Made by a program: the position numbers and the translations under genes. The notes beneath the pieces were generated by a model, which saw only the letters and a program-made list of their open reading frames with translations, searched no databases and was not told the DNA's origin. From Roseibium litorale (GTDB lineage Bacteria; Pseudomonadota; Alphaproteobacteria; Rhizobiales; Stappiaceae), in the NCBI RefSeq assembly GCF_014842915.1, contig NZ_JACYXI010000018.1:1-64000 (forward strand): a stretch of DNA of 64,000 bases, given 5' to 3'. Positions 21,018 through 29,813 of this stretch are shown piece by piece; position 1 is the first letter of the stretch; every line of letters starts with the position of its first letter.

Positions 21018-22349
21018 ATGCGTCTTGAGGAACACCCGACTGTCGTCAAGGTCCGGAGCAAGCAGGAAACCCGGAAGAAGCAGGAAAAGCCCTTATCCGC
21101 GAGCTGGCTGAAGGATCTGGCCAAACGCCATGGAGCGGCGGACGCGGGCCTCGTCGAGATCAGCCGCCCCTCCCTTACAGGCGAGGCCAGTTACATTCGG
21201 GAAGTGTTTCCACGGACAAGGACGCTGCTGTCGATCTGCGGGCGCATGAACCGGGAACCGGTCCGCTCCCCCGTCCGCTCCGTGGCAAATCAGGAGTTTC
21301 ACGCGGTCTATGACGAGCTGAACGAGGTCGCCCGCCACATTGTCGCAGAGCTGGCGGAGCATGGAATTGCCTCCTGCAACGCGGTTTCCGCCTTTCCCAT
21401 GGAGGCCCAGCTGCCAGGGCGGATCTGGAAGGTGGCGCATAAACCCATCGCTGTTGCCGCGGGTCTCGGCCACATGGGCCTCCACCGCAGCGTCATTCAT
21501 CCGCAGTTCGGGTCGTTCATACTTCTGGACACGGTCCTGATCGGTGAAGACGCTGACAGCTCCGACCATCCCATTGAGTATAATCCCTGCCTGGAGTGCA
21601 AGCTCTGCGTCGCGGCCTGTCCCGTCGGCGCATTGAAGCCGGACGGCGCCTTCGACTTCATGACCTGCTTCACCCACAACTACCGGGAATTTCTCGGCAA
21701 CTTCAACGACTTCGTCGATGCGGTAGTGGAGTCCAAGTCCATGACCGACTACCGCAAGCGGTTCTCCGATGGCGAAACCACATCCATGTGGCAATCCCTG
21801 TCCTTCAAGCCGGGCTACAAGGCGGCCTATTGCCTGGCCGTCTGCCCGGCGGGAGAAGACGCGATCAATCCGTTTCTGGAAGACCGGCCCGGCTATGTGA
21901 AAGAGGTGCTCAAGCCCCTACAGGACAAGAAGGAGACGCTCTATGTGCTGCCAGGCTCCGACGCGGAGGGCTATGCCCGCAACCGCTTTCCGCACAAGGC
22001 GCAGAAGCGGGTGCGCCGGTCGATCAGCCTTGCCTCTATCGAGACCTTTCTGGTCAGCCTGCCCCTAAGTTTCCAGCGGGGCCGTGCAAAAGGGTTGAAC
22101 GCCACGTTTCAGTTCACTTTCACCGGACCGGAAGAGATCACCGCGGCGGTCAAGATCGCCAATCAGAAGATCGAGGTCCGGCGCGGCCCGGCGGAAGAGG
22201 CCGATGTGCGCATCACCGCCGATGCAAAGACTTGGCTCAAGGTGATGAATCGACAATACAGCATGATCAACGCCATTGTTTTGCGGAAGATCCGGGTCAA
22301 GGGAGACATGCGGCTGTTCCGCGCCTTTGGCCGCTGCTTTCCAGGATGA
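21018..22349 (+). CDS. 4Fe-4S protein fused to an SCP2-like domain
   Basis: 443 residues. The first 330 resemble QueG/reductive-dehalogenase-type iron-sulfur proteins without their cobalamin motifs: a cluster motif CLECKLCVAACP (about 191-202), a further CLAVCP (about 273-278), and flanking PIAVAAGLGHMGLHRSVIHP. The last 100 residues (FQFTFTGPEEITAAVKIANQ, VRRGPAEEADVRITADAKTW) are an SCP2 sterol-carrier-like lipid-binding fold. The combination suggests redox chemistry on a hydrophobic substrate, but that is inference. GGAGG lies five bases before the chosen ATG. The HxlR gene follows after 19 bases and probably forms an operon with it. Confidence 0.82.
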   Translation: MRLEEHPTVVKVRSKQETRKKQEKPLSASWLKDLAKRHGAADAGLVEISRPSLTGEASYIREVFPRTRTLLSICGRMNREPVRSPVRSVANQEFHAVYDELNEVARHIVAELAEHGIASCNAVSAFPMEAQLPGRIWKVAHKPIAVAAGLGHMGLHRSVIHPQFGSFILLDTVLIGEDADSSDHPIEYNPCLECKLCVAACPVGALKPDGAFDFMTCFTHNYREFLGNFNDFVDAVVESKSMTDYRKRFSDGETTSMWQSLSFKPGYKAAYCLAVCPAGEDAINPFLEDRPGYVKEVLKPLQDKKETLYVLPGSDAEGYARNRFPHKAQKRVRRSISLASIETFLVSLPLSFQRGRAKGLNATFQFTFTGPEEITAAVKIANQKIEVRRGPAEEADVRITADAKTWLKVMNRQYSMINAIVLRKIRVKGDMRLFRAFGRCFPG

Positions 22350-22368
22350 GCCATCACAGGGAGTTGTC

Positions 22369-22875
22369 ATGCGCACCAAATCCTTTACCGGCATGACCTG
22401 CTCCATCGCGGGCGCCCTTGAGGCGGTCAGCGACAGGTGGGGGTTCCTGATCCTGCGGGACATGCTGCTGGGCCTGACCCGCTATGACGCATTTCAGACT
22501 TCAAGCGGCATTCCTGCACAGACGCTGGCCAACCGCCTGAAGCATCTCGAGGCCTATGGGCTGATCGAGCGGTGCCGCTATCAGGACAAGCCGCCAAGGG
22601 ACGAATATCTGCTGACGGAAAAGGGGCGGGATCTTGCAGCCGTGATCACCGCCCTGCGCGAGTGGGGTGACCGCTGGGACGCCCATGGATCACCCGAAGG
22701 CGCGCCGGTCGTGCTGACAAACAGCAGAACCGGAAACGAGGCCCGCCTAGCCCTTATCGACACTCAGACCGGCGCAGTGGTCCCCATGAACGCGGCCAAG
22801 CCCATTGAGGGGCCGGGCGCCGATCCCCTCACCCGTTTCCGGCTCGGATCGGCTCCGCCTGCCAAAGACAGCTGA
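22369..22875 (+). CDS. HxlR-family winged-helix regulator
   Basis: 168 residues. CSIAGALEAVSDRWGFLILR is the classic HxlR opening with its conserved Cys and Trp, followed by FQTSSGIPAQTLANRLKHLE (recognition helix) and the wing around LLTEKGRDLAAV. HxlR proteins sense electrophiles or redox through the N-terminal Cys and control nearby detoxification genes. It lies 19 bases after the Fe-S/SCP2 gene and is the likely regulator of that unit. GGGAG precedes the ATG; a longer in-frame start inside the upstream gene is not used. Confidence 0.92.
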   Translation: MRTKSFTGMTCSIAGALEAVSDRWGFLILRDMLLGLTRYDAFQTSSGIPAQTLANRLKHLEAYGLIERCRYQDKPPRDEYLLTEKGRDLAAVITALREWGDRWDAHGSPEGAPVVLTNSRTGNEARLALIDTQTGAVVPMNAAKPIEGPGADPLTRFRLGSAPPAKDS

Positions 22876-22904
22876 CACCTGCCCCTGCGGTCTAGGACAT
22901 TGCC

Positions 22905-23834
22905 TCACTTCTCCGGAATCTGGACCACGAGAACAGTGTTGTCCAAAAGCGCGGGTATCCAGAGCGCTCCCTTGTCCGGATCGAAGGTAAAATCCGCCGG
23001 GCCGTGAATTGGCATGCCGAGAGCCAACGGCCACGGCGCACTGCCATCAGCAGGCTGAACAAGCAATCGCCCATCAACAGGCTCGGAAAAGCCGATCCAG
23101 TCCGAAACGATCATGGCCCCATCGGGGAGGAAAGCGATCCCGTCCAGGATGCCATGGATGCCGTTTTCAAGTTTCCGGGGTGGATTCTTTCCGTCGAGGG
23201 CGAAGATATCGCCGCCCTCAAATTCCGCACCGAGGCCAACGACATAGACGCTGGTGCCGTTTGCCCCGACCGCAATTCCATTCGCGCCGGGAATGCCGGT
23301 TGCGAATTCGGAGAAGGCTCCGCTGTGCAGATCGATCAGGTAGACCTTGTTCCTCTGCGTGTCGGACAGCAGAAGCGTGTTCTTGTTCAAGACAGCAAGA
23401 TCGTTCGCAAAGGCTGTTTCCTCACCAGGCAACTTCGCTTCGAACACCTGCTCTGCCGTATCGAGGTCAAACCCCACCACCCTGTCGATATCGGCCACAT
23501 AGAGTTTATTGCCCGTAGCCGCCATGCCCTTTGGCGCATTCAGCTTTCCGCCTTTACCGGGAAAAGCGCGAAGGGAAACGATCTGCCCGTCTTCGGACAG
23601 TTCACTGATGAAGCCATCCCCATCCTTCGCCAGTGGCTCAAGCTTGGTGCCGATATTGGAGACAAAGCGGCGGTGACCGTAAAGGAGGACGCTTTCAGGA
23701 GACGAAAATCCCTGGACCACCGAAATGCCGGCGGGCACCTCTCCCGGCGCGGCGGAGACAGCTCCGCTTGAAAAGCCGGCTAGAGCACAGGTCAGGGCTA
23801 TCACGGTTTTGGACATTCTGGAGACGGTCATCAT
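22905..23834 (-). CDS. Exported SMP-30/NHL-type beta-propeller protein
   Basis: 309 residues. A signal peptide (SKTVIALTCALAGFSSGAVS, cleavage after AVSA) is followed by repeated blades: LYVADIDRVVGFDLDTAEQV, LLLSDTQRNKVYLIDLHSG, MIVSDWIGFSEPVDGRLLVQ, ALWIPALLDNTVLVVQIPEK. This is the SMP-30/gluconolactonase-like or NHL-type propeller layout; no specific catalytic triad is evident, so it may simply bind a small ligand in the periplasm. The start at the ATGATG pair near 23834 is set by the signal peptide. It is divergent from the AraC-type gene with 133 bases between. Confidence 0.85.
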   Translation of the reverse strand: MMTVSRMSKTVIALTCALAGFSSGAVSAAPGEVPAGISVVQGFSSPESVLLYGHRRFVSNIGTKLEPLAKDGDGFISELSEDGQIVSLRAFPGKGGKLNAPKGMAATGNKLYVADIDRVVGFDLDTAEQVFEAKLPGEETAFANDLAVLNKNTLLLSDTQRNKVYLIDLHSGAFSEFATGIPGANGIAVGANGTSVYVVGLGAEFEGGDIFALDGKNPPRKLENGIHGILDGIAFLPDGAMIVSDWIGFSEPVDGRLLVQPADGSAPWPLALGMPIHGPADFTFDPDKGALWIPALLDNTVLVVQIPEK

Positions 23835-23967
23835 GACATTCCGTTCTGTTGACGATGGCCTCATCTTGCCTTCGAAACAGCGGATGCTGGCCCCGTTGCA
23901 GCCGAAGATGAACCCGTTCCGGTCAATCACCTCTTCCACCAGGGCCTCAGTTTGCTATCGTCGGGAC

Positions 23968-24879
23968 ATGATGGCCCAATCTGAAAAGCAACTCACGGCC
24001 CGGCTGCTCAGCGGCCTGGCCGAATTCCGGTCCGCCCATGCGCCAGGCATGCTGACGCATGCCCACAACCTGTTTTCCTATTGCTCGTTAGACAAAGAGA
24101 GGCTGACGGCCATTCGTCTGCCCCATCCGGTTCTGGGCATTGTGGTGTCTGGAACAAAGGAAGTCTGGCTCGGCGATGACAGCGCGGAGTTCAACGAGGG
24201 CGCTTTGTTCGTCCTTCCGGGCCATATTTCCATGGACGTGCTCAATGTCCCGAGCGAGCGAAGGGGCTTTTACCGGTCCCTGATTGTCCAGGTGGAGCCA
24301 GATGCGCTTTCAGGACTGAAGACGCGTCACACGCAGGTCCCGCGTCCTCAATTCCCGTCTCCGCCGCTTTCTTCCATTTCGCTCACGCCGCAACTTGTGA
24401 ACGCCATCGTCCACGCAGCATCCGACATCGCCCACAGCCCCCTGGGGCCGACCATTCGCTCCTCCCGCCTTACCGAGCTTTTGGCCCTGCTTGCGGAAGA
24501 TCCCGCGGCAGCACCGCTTTTCGACCGGTCCGTCAGTGACCGTCTCGCCCAGCTTCTGTCGGAGGACCTTTCGCATAGCTGGACAGCGACCGAAGCTGCC
24601 GAACGGCTCGGCCTGTCGGAATCCACACTGCGGCGGCGCCTTTCCGGTGGCAATTCGAGCTTCCGGTCCCTATTGCGCAAGGCCCGGATGACCGCAGCAC
24701 GCCGTTTGCTGGAAACAGGATACAGTTCGCAAGACGCCGCCTATGCGGTCGGATATGTCTCCCGCACCCATTTCGCCCGCCATTTCAAGGCTGCCTTCGG
24801 CGTCAACCCAAGCGACCTTGGCCGCTTGCCCCAAGGCGGTTTGCCCCGCCAGACGCAAGAACCCGTTCAGCAGCTTTAA
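23968..24879 (+). CDS. AraC-family regulator
   Basis: 303 residues. The N-terminal cupin-like half (LVNAI and LPGHISMDVLNVPSERRGFY) and the two helix-turn-helix repeats at the end (AERLGLSESTLRRRLSGG; AYAVGYVSRTHFARHFKAAF) follow the AraC/XylS pattern, with the N-terminal arm of the AraC_N type seen in regulators such as YqhC. It faces the exported propeller gene across a short promoter region, so control of that gene and of itself is likely. An in-frame extension further upstream overlaps the divergent gene and is not used. Confidence 0.9.
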   Translation: MMAQSEKQLTARLLSGLAEFRSAHAPGMLTHAHNLFSYCSLDKERLTAIRLPHPVLGIVVSGTKEVWLGDDSAEFNEGALFVLPGHISMDVLNVPSERRGFYRSLIVQVEPDALSGLKTRHTQVPRPQFPSPPLSSISLTPQLVNAIVHAASDIAHSPLGPTIRSSRLTELLALLAEDPAAAPLFDRSVSDRLAQLLSEDLSHSWTATEAAERLGLSESTLRRRLSGGNSSFRSLLRKARMTAARRLLETGYSSQDAAYAVGYVSRTHFARHFKAAFGVNPSDLGRLPQGGLPRQTQEPVQQL

Positions 24880-24910
24880 GGCTACAGGGGCCTTCCGGGC
24901 AGCCTTGATG

Positions 24911-25336
24911 TCAAAGCAGCCCCTTTGCCGCCAGCGTCACCCGCGTTGCGGCGTTCAGGTCGTAGTCCTTCAGGTCTTCCGGCTTGACCCAGGCATGGGC
25001 TTCGAATTCCTCGTTGAGGTCCACCTCGCGGTTGCCCGCGACGCAATCGAAGATGAGGTAGATCATGTAGATCTCCTCCGTGCTTCCGTCCGCATAGGTC
25101 TTCACCCGGGTGTCGTCCCGGAAGGTCCAGGGCGTCACCTTCCCGATAACCAGCCTCTCGCCCAGCTCCTCGCGGATTTCCCGGCGCAAGCCGTCTTCGA
25201 TGGTCTCGCCCGGCTCCAGCCCGCCGCCGGACAGGGCCCATTGTCCGGGAAAGACGCCTCTGTCGGAGGGCATCTTGCAAAGAAGGTAAGCGCCCTGGTT
25301 TTGAATGAGCGGGCAGACGATCGTGCGCTGTTTCAT
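24911..25336 (-). CDS. nudI: Nucleoside triphosphatase NudI
   Basis: 141 residues, the same length as the E. coli protein and with long near-identical stretches by recall ([55 protein letters not shown]). The Nudix box GX5EX7REUXEEXGU spans about 38-60 ([20 protein letters not shown]). NudI hydrolyses pyrimidine deoxynucleoside triphosphates in the cytoplasm. The ATG at 25336 matches the E. coli start. High similarity to an enterobacterial protein is worth noting, since the family is patchy in alphaproteobacteria. Convergent with the AraC gene. Confidence 0.95.
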   Translation of the reverse strand: MKQRTIVCPLIQNQGAYLLCKMPSDRGVFPGQWALSGGGLEPGETIEDGLRREIREELGERLVIGKVTPWTFRDDTRVKTYADGSTEEIYMIYLIFDCVAGNREVDLNEEFEAHAWVKPEDLKDYDLNAATRVTLAAKGLL

Positions 25337-25471
25337 GGGAACTCCCGTTTTCAACCGTGTTGCCAGACCTCTCCGATTTGCATTTGCGCCGTCAAGCCAG
25401 ATGTGGCCATCTAGGGGTTCTTACCGGGCATGACCCGAATCCACTTTTGTCCAATCACGCCAAGGATTCCC

Positions 25472-26860
25472 ATGAGCGCCCTCGACAAGGTCCTCGCACG
25501 GATCGATTCCGATCTCGACAACAGCCTCGAACGCCTGTTTGAGCTTCTGAAGATCAAGAGCATTTCCACCGACCCCGCCTACACGGCCGATTGCCGCGCC
25601 GCCGCCGAGTGGCTGGCGAAAGAGCTGACGCGCATCGGGATCGATGCCACGGTGCGCAGCACCGCTGGCCACCCGATGGTCGTCGGCCACCGCAAGACGG
25701 GCAAGGACGGCCCGCATGTGCTGTTTTACGGCCATTATGACGTCCAGCCGGTCGATCCGCTGGAGCTGTGGGAGACCGACCCGTTCGAGCCCCGGATCGT
25801 CACCCGCGAGGATGGCTCCAGGATCATCGTTGCCCGCGGCTCGTCCGACGACAAGGGCCAGCTGATGACCTTTGTCGAGGCCGCCCGCGCCTTTATCGCC
25901 GAGACTGGCGATCTTCCCGTCGATGTCACCGTGCTGTTCGAGGGCGAGGAGGAATCCGGCTCGCCGTCGCTGCATCCGTTCCTGACCGCCAACAAGGACG
26001 AGCTCTCCTGCGACCTGGCGCTGGTCTGCGACACCACCATGTGGAATGCGGACACCCCGGCCATCTCCATCATGCTGCGCGGCATGGTCGGCGACGAGGT
26101 GGTGGTGAAGGCGGCCAGCCGCGATCTGCACTCCGGCTTTTACGGCGGCGCCGCGCAGAACCCGAACCACATCATCGCCAGCATCATTGCCGGCCTTCAT
26201 GACGAGAATGGCCGGATCACCATTCCGGGCTTTTATGACGGTGTGATCGAGCTGCCGGAGGACATCGTCAAGATGTGGGATGGGCTCGGCTTCGACTCGG
26301 AAGAGTTCCTCGGCAAGATCGGCCTGAAACTGCCGCGCGGCGAAAAGGGCCGCCTGCCGCTGGAGCACCTGTGGGCGCGCCCGACGGCGGAAGTCAACGG
26401 CATGTGGGGCGGCTATCAGGGGCCGGGCAGCAAGACCGTCATTCCGGCGGAAGCCCACGCCAAATTCACCTTCCGCCTGGTGGGCGATCAGGATCCGAAG
26501 AAGATCCAGGAAGCCTTCCGTGCCTATGTGCGCTCCAAGATCCCGGCGGACTGCACGGTCGAATTCATTGCCAAGGAAGGCAGCCCGGCGCTCCGGATCG
26601 ACTTCAACAATCCGTCGCTCGCTAAGGGCAAGGACGCCCTGTCCTCCGAGTGGGGCACGGAAGCCGCCCTCATCGGCTGCGGCGGCTCGATCCCGATCGT
26701 CGGCGACTTCAAGCGCATGCTCGGCATGGACAGCCTCCTGATCGGCTTCGCGCTGGAAGACGACCAGATCCACTCGCCCAACGAGAAATACAACCTCAAG
26801 AGCTTCCACAAGGGCATCCGCTCCTGGGCCCGGATCCTGGACGAACTGTCCAAGGGGTAA
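25472..26860 (+). CDS. M20-family zinc dipeptidase
   Basis: 462 residues. HYDVQP (His88, Asp90), GSSDDKGQ (bridging Asp), EGEEESGS (catalytic Glu pair), a following CDTTMW and the late IHSPNEKYN (His ligand) are the M20 di-zinc signature; HSGFYGGAAQNPNH marks the dimerisation domain insert. It belongs to the carnosinase-like dipeptidase branch (DUG1/CNDP type), which removes amino acids from short peptides in the cytoplasm. The start is the ATG before SALDKVLARID. Single gene; no transporter is adjacent. Confidence 0.93.
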   Translation: MSALDKVLARIDSDLDNSLERLFELLKIKSISTDPAYTADCRAAAEWLAKELTRIGIDATVRSTAGHPMVVGHRKTGKDGPHVLFYGHYDVQPVDPLELWETDPFEPRIVTREDGSRIIVARGSSDDKGQLMTFVEAARAFIAETGDLPVDVTVLFEGEEESGSPSLHPFLTANKDELSCDLALVCDTTMWNADTPAISIMLRGMVGDEVVVKAASRDLHSGFYGGAAQNPNHIIASIIAGLHDENGRITIPGFYDGVIELPEDIVKMWDGLGFDSEEFLGKIGLKLPRGEKGRLPLEHLWARPTAEVNGMWGGYQGPGSKTVIPAEAHAKFTFRLVGDQDPKKIQEAFRAYVRSKIPADCTVEFIAKEGSPALRIDFNNPSLAKGKDALSSEWGTEAALIGCGGSIPIVGDFKRMLGMDSLLIGFALEDDQIHSPNEKYNLKSFHKGIRSWARILDELSKG

Positions 26861-26974
26861 GACAGGCAGCGCCGCTTCCGGGCGGCGCTCCTTTGCCGCT
26901 CGTCACCTTCGGGCCTGACCCGCAGCTGTCCCATTTTGGTCTTCTGTTCCTGATACACTGGCGGCTCTGCTTGC

Positions 26975-27118
26975 TCCCGTCCCCCCTTGCGGGGGAGATG
27001 CCCCGTATGGGCAGAGGGGGGCATAAGCCTCTCGGAACACGACGGTTTCTGACTACGAGAAAGCGTCCCCCCTCGGTCAGCTACCACTGACATCTCCCCC
27101 ACAAGGGGGGAGAAGGGC
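26975..27118. repeat. Bipartite palindromic repeat, family A
   Basis: Two inverted halves: CCCCCCTTGCGGGGGAGATG (26980-26999, followed by GGGCAGAGGGGGG) and, about 70 bases on, CCCCCCTCGGTCAGCT with a downstream CATCTCCCCCACAAGGGG. The same pattern is at 30467-30526 (half) and 61290-61445 (complete). It is a small non-coding mobile or palindromic unit. The remainder of 26861-27376 has no gene. Confidence 0.8.
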
Positions 27119-27164
27119 GTATGCCGCATCTGCCTGCCCCGACATGCACCAGCCTCTCCGTTCG

Positions 27165-27232
27165 TGACCCTCGGGCTTGACCCGAGGTACCATGCCTTTC
27201 CGTCTCCTCAAACCAAGGCGATGCCTTACTTG
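27165..27232. repeat. Truncated family B repeat
   Basis: The first half of the family B repeat (CCCTCGGGCTTGACCCGAGG hairpin, then CATGCC and CCGTCTCCTC) ends at about 27232, exactly where AT-rich DNA begins before the TIGR04141 gene. The second half, with its GCCATGG hairpin, is missing. Confidence 0.65.
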
Positions 27233-27376
27233 GAAAGAAAATGAAACATATTCACTTCTCATCCTAGGCATTATTGGGAATGCCTTTTGACTAAAACAAA
27301 TAACCTGCATTATATTTAATGATAAACAATGAAATAAAACTATACTTAGTATATACGATTTCAGGAAGACATAAGC

Positions 27377-28942
27377 ATGGCTGAGAAAACAAACAAACTC
27401 ACCATCGGCTTGGTGAAGCTTGAGCTGACTGACTTCGCCGAGATCGTGAAGCCAGAGACAGATGCTATCACGATAGAAGCGGTCGGCACTTTTTATAAAG
27501 AAGCGTCAGCTCCTCACCCTCCCAGTTGGATAAAAGATTTCTTCGGATCAACTTTCAAAACGGATCTTGGTCTTATTTCCTCGAGTGCCAAGGCCGTCCT
27601 TCTAGTTCGCGTGCCCAGCGTCCCTGACAATCGGATCTGCGCAATCATCTTCGGCCATGGTCGAAGCCTACTCAATGAAGGCGTTCTCGAAGAGCGTTTC
27701 GGCCTTAAGGTCGTTCTGAACAGCGTTGATCCAGATAGTTTGCGTAGCATTGACAAAACGGCTCTTGGTTCAATTCCGAAGCAGAGCCGAGAACAAATTA
27801 GCAGAGAGGGGGAAACCGCCAATTTCGGTATTGATATTGAGCAGGATCTCGTCAACTCAGTAACTGGAAAAAGTAAAATTGAAATATTTGGTCGGACAAT
27901 TTCAGGCAGGGACACATTTTCGGCATCCGCTAAAATTGACGTCCATAATATCTCGGAACTCCTCACAGAGACGATCAAGCAATATGAGAGTGAAGTATAT
28001 AAAGAACGCTTTGATTGGGTCGATCAAATCAAAGACATACGCTCTAAGAACAAGATAGAAAACTTAGATTCCGCTTTGCTGGAGAGACTCAAGTCAGGAA
28101 ACCTTGAGCATATCTGGATGGCTCCACCCGAAATCCTGGAATGGGCGGATGTCAAGTGCTTCAGGTATCTAAAAAAACGTTCACAGGACACGCCTGACTT
28201 AGATGTTGCAGAGCTTCTAGCTGCAGCCGTTGGCGTAGAAATCACGCTGGACTGGCTTAAAAATGCGCAGATTGTTCTGATCTCGTCCAGGAGCGACGAT
28301 GAGGCTCGTCGCTGGCCAGCTTACAAGTGCATCTATGCAGAGATAGAGCTTGGCGGCGCGATGCACATCTTAAATGCCGGAAAATGGTATCAAGTCGCGC
28401 GAGATTTCACTGCAATTGTCGACGAGGATTTTAATTCTATCCCGGAAAGCACGATCGCACTTCCTGATTATACTCACGAGAGCGAAACACTGTACAATTT
28501 GGCTGCAGCTGGCTCTCTAGTCGGGTCGCATTGCATGGACGCGGATCTCATCACTCACGGTGGCGGACATAGTCGGATAGAATTCTGCGACATTCTAACG
28601 CCCGACAAGAAACTCCTGCACATAAAGCGCTACAGCGGATCTCAACAGATGAGCCATCTTTTTTCGCAAGGGGTGGTTTCTGCAGAGCTCTTCATCAGCG
28701 ACCCGCTGTTTCGGCAAAAAGTAAACGACAAGCTTCCGGACGGGCACAAGTTGGCCGACACGACTTCTAGGCCGAATGCAGCTGACTATGAAGTTGTATT
28801 CACAATAATTAGCAAATCAGCCAATCCATTGAACTTACCTTTCTTCAGTAAAGTAAGTTTACGTAATGCAAGGCGGAGACTGCAAGCTTATGGATTTCGT
28901 GTATCTAAGAAGAAAGTTCGTGCGGTCGGGAACGAGGCGTAG
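27377..28942 (+). CDS. TIGR04141/DUF6119 sporadically distributed protein
   Basis: 521 residues, soluble, no signal peptide. The order of conserved blocks (LGLISSSAKAVLLVRV; ICAIIFGHGRSLL; NFGIDIEQDLVNSVTGK; IYAEIELGGAMHILNAGKWY; ILTPDKKLLHIKRYSGSQQM with SHLFSQG) matches what I recall of the TIGR04141 (DUF6119) family. The biochemical role is unproven; members are patchily distributed and often near restriction or defence genes, so a defence role is inference. The gene is markedly more AT-rich than its neighbours, begins after AT-rich DNA and stands alone, with higBA and LOG genes downstream. Confidence 0.82.
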   Translation: MAEKTNKLTIGLVKLELTDFAEIVKPETDAITIEAVGTFYKEASAPHPPSWIKDFFGSTFKTDLGLISSSAKAVLLVRVPSVPDNRICAIIFGHGRSLLNEGVLEERFGLKVVLNSVDPDSLRSIDKTALGSIPKQSREQISREGETANFGIDIEQDLVNSVTGKSKIEIFGRTISGRDTFSASAKIDVHNISELLTETIKQYESEVYKERFDWVDQIKDIRSKNKIENLDSALLERLKSGNLEHIWMAPPEILEWADVKCFRYLKKRSQDTPDLDVAELLAAAVGVEITLDWLKNAQIVLISSRSDDEARRWPAYKCIYAEIELGGAMHILNAGKWYQVARDFTAIVDEDFNSIPESTIALPDYTHESETLYNLAAAGSLVGSHCMDADLITHGGGHSRIEFCDILTPDKKLLHIKRYSGSQQMSHLFSQGVVSAELFISDPLFRQKVNDKLPDGHKLADTTSRPNAADYEVVFTIISKSANPLNLPFFSKVSLRNARRRLQAYGFRVSKKKVRAVGNEA

Positions 28943-29089
28943 GCCTTAATCGTAACCTATACCGTTCCTACAGCGCGATTTTCGAACTTAATTGGTTAGC
29001 TGGTGATAACCACTCTATAGATAAAGACTTTCACTTTCATCATAATACTTTACCATGACCAATCTTGCGCCTTTTGTGACGGCCCCAAC

Positions 29090-29392
29090 TCACCCCGCCC
29101 TCACCAGCCTCTGAACCCTGATCTCTGCCTCATGCGCCCGGGCTTCGGCCAGGTCGTGGGCGGTCTGCATGCGCAGCAAGGTGCCGGCGTTGAGGCCGAA
29201 GGCTTTTTCGAAGCGGAGGGCCATGTCGGCGGAGAGTTTGGCGTTGCCGTTCAGAAGATTGCTGAGCGCCTGCCGGGAGACGCCGAAATGCTCTGCAAGG
29301 TCCGTCACGCTGATCCTTGAAGGCTCAACGACTTCTGTTCTCAACCATTCGCCCGCGTGAACCGCAAGAGACGGGTGCATCTTAAGCGCCAT
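29090..29392 (-). CDS. higA: HigA-type antitoxin (XRE)
   Basis: 100 residues. An XRE helix-turn-helix (RISVTDLAEHFGVSRQALSN) followed by LLNGNAKLSADMALRFEKAF is the HigA/VapI signature. It neutralises the HigB-like toxin and represses the operon. Its start overlaps the 3' end of the toxin gene by 11 bases, giving toxin-first order, the standard arrangement for higBA. The tail (ALRFEKAFGLNAGTLLRMQT) is typical of the family. Confidence 0.92.
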   Translation of the reverse strand: MALKMHPSLAVHAGEWLRTEVVEPSRISVTDLAEHFGVSRQALSNLLNGNAKLSADMALRFEKAFGLNAGTLLRMQTAHDLAEARAHEAEIRVQRLVRAG

Positions 29393-29672
29393 GATAATCC
29401 TCCAGATCCATATCGATGATGGCTCCTTCGCTGTTCATGCCGAAGGTCAGCCGCCAGTTTTTCGTGACCGTCATTGACCAGACGCCTTTCCGGTCACCGG
29501 TCAACTCATGCAATCCGAAATTCGGCGGCACGGAGAGTTCGTCAAAGCTGTCCGCTGCATCGATATAAGCAAGCATCCTGCGCAGCCGGGCTACGTCTCC
29601 AACGAGACCCCTGGCATTTCCGGTCTCGAAGAAGCGGCGTAAAGCCTTGTGCCTGATGCTCTCGACGTCCAT
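29382..29672 (-). CDS. higB: HigB/RelE-type mRNA-interferase toxin
   Basis: 96 residues. IRHKALRRFFETGNARGL, HELTGDRKGVWSMTVTKNWR and MDLEDYHGA are the RelE/ParE-fold hallmarks of HigB (host inhibition of growth B), which cleaves mRNA on the ribosome. The toxin precedes and overlaps higA. There is no sign of truncation. GC content is near the genome average, so this module is older or better ameliorated than the TIGR04141 gene beside it. Confidence 0.92.
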   Translation of the reverse strand: MDVESIRHKALRRFFETGNARGLVGDVARLRRMLAYIDAADSFDELSVPPNFGLHELTGDRKGVWSMTVTKNWRLTFGMNSEGAIIDMDLEDYHGA

Positions 29673-29813
29673 GCATAGAGCGTAAGCTTACGATTGATGT
29701 CCGTCAAGCGTAACGCGACACTTGACATAGCAAAGCCTCTTTAACCTCCCCCGCCTTGCCCTCCCTTCCTCGCGCCTTTATCGTCCGGCTCTTCTGAAAA
29801 GGGTTCAGCGAAC

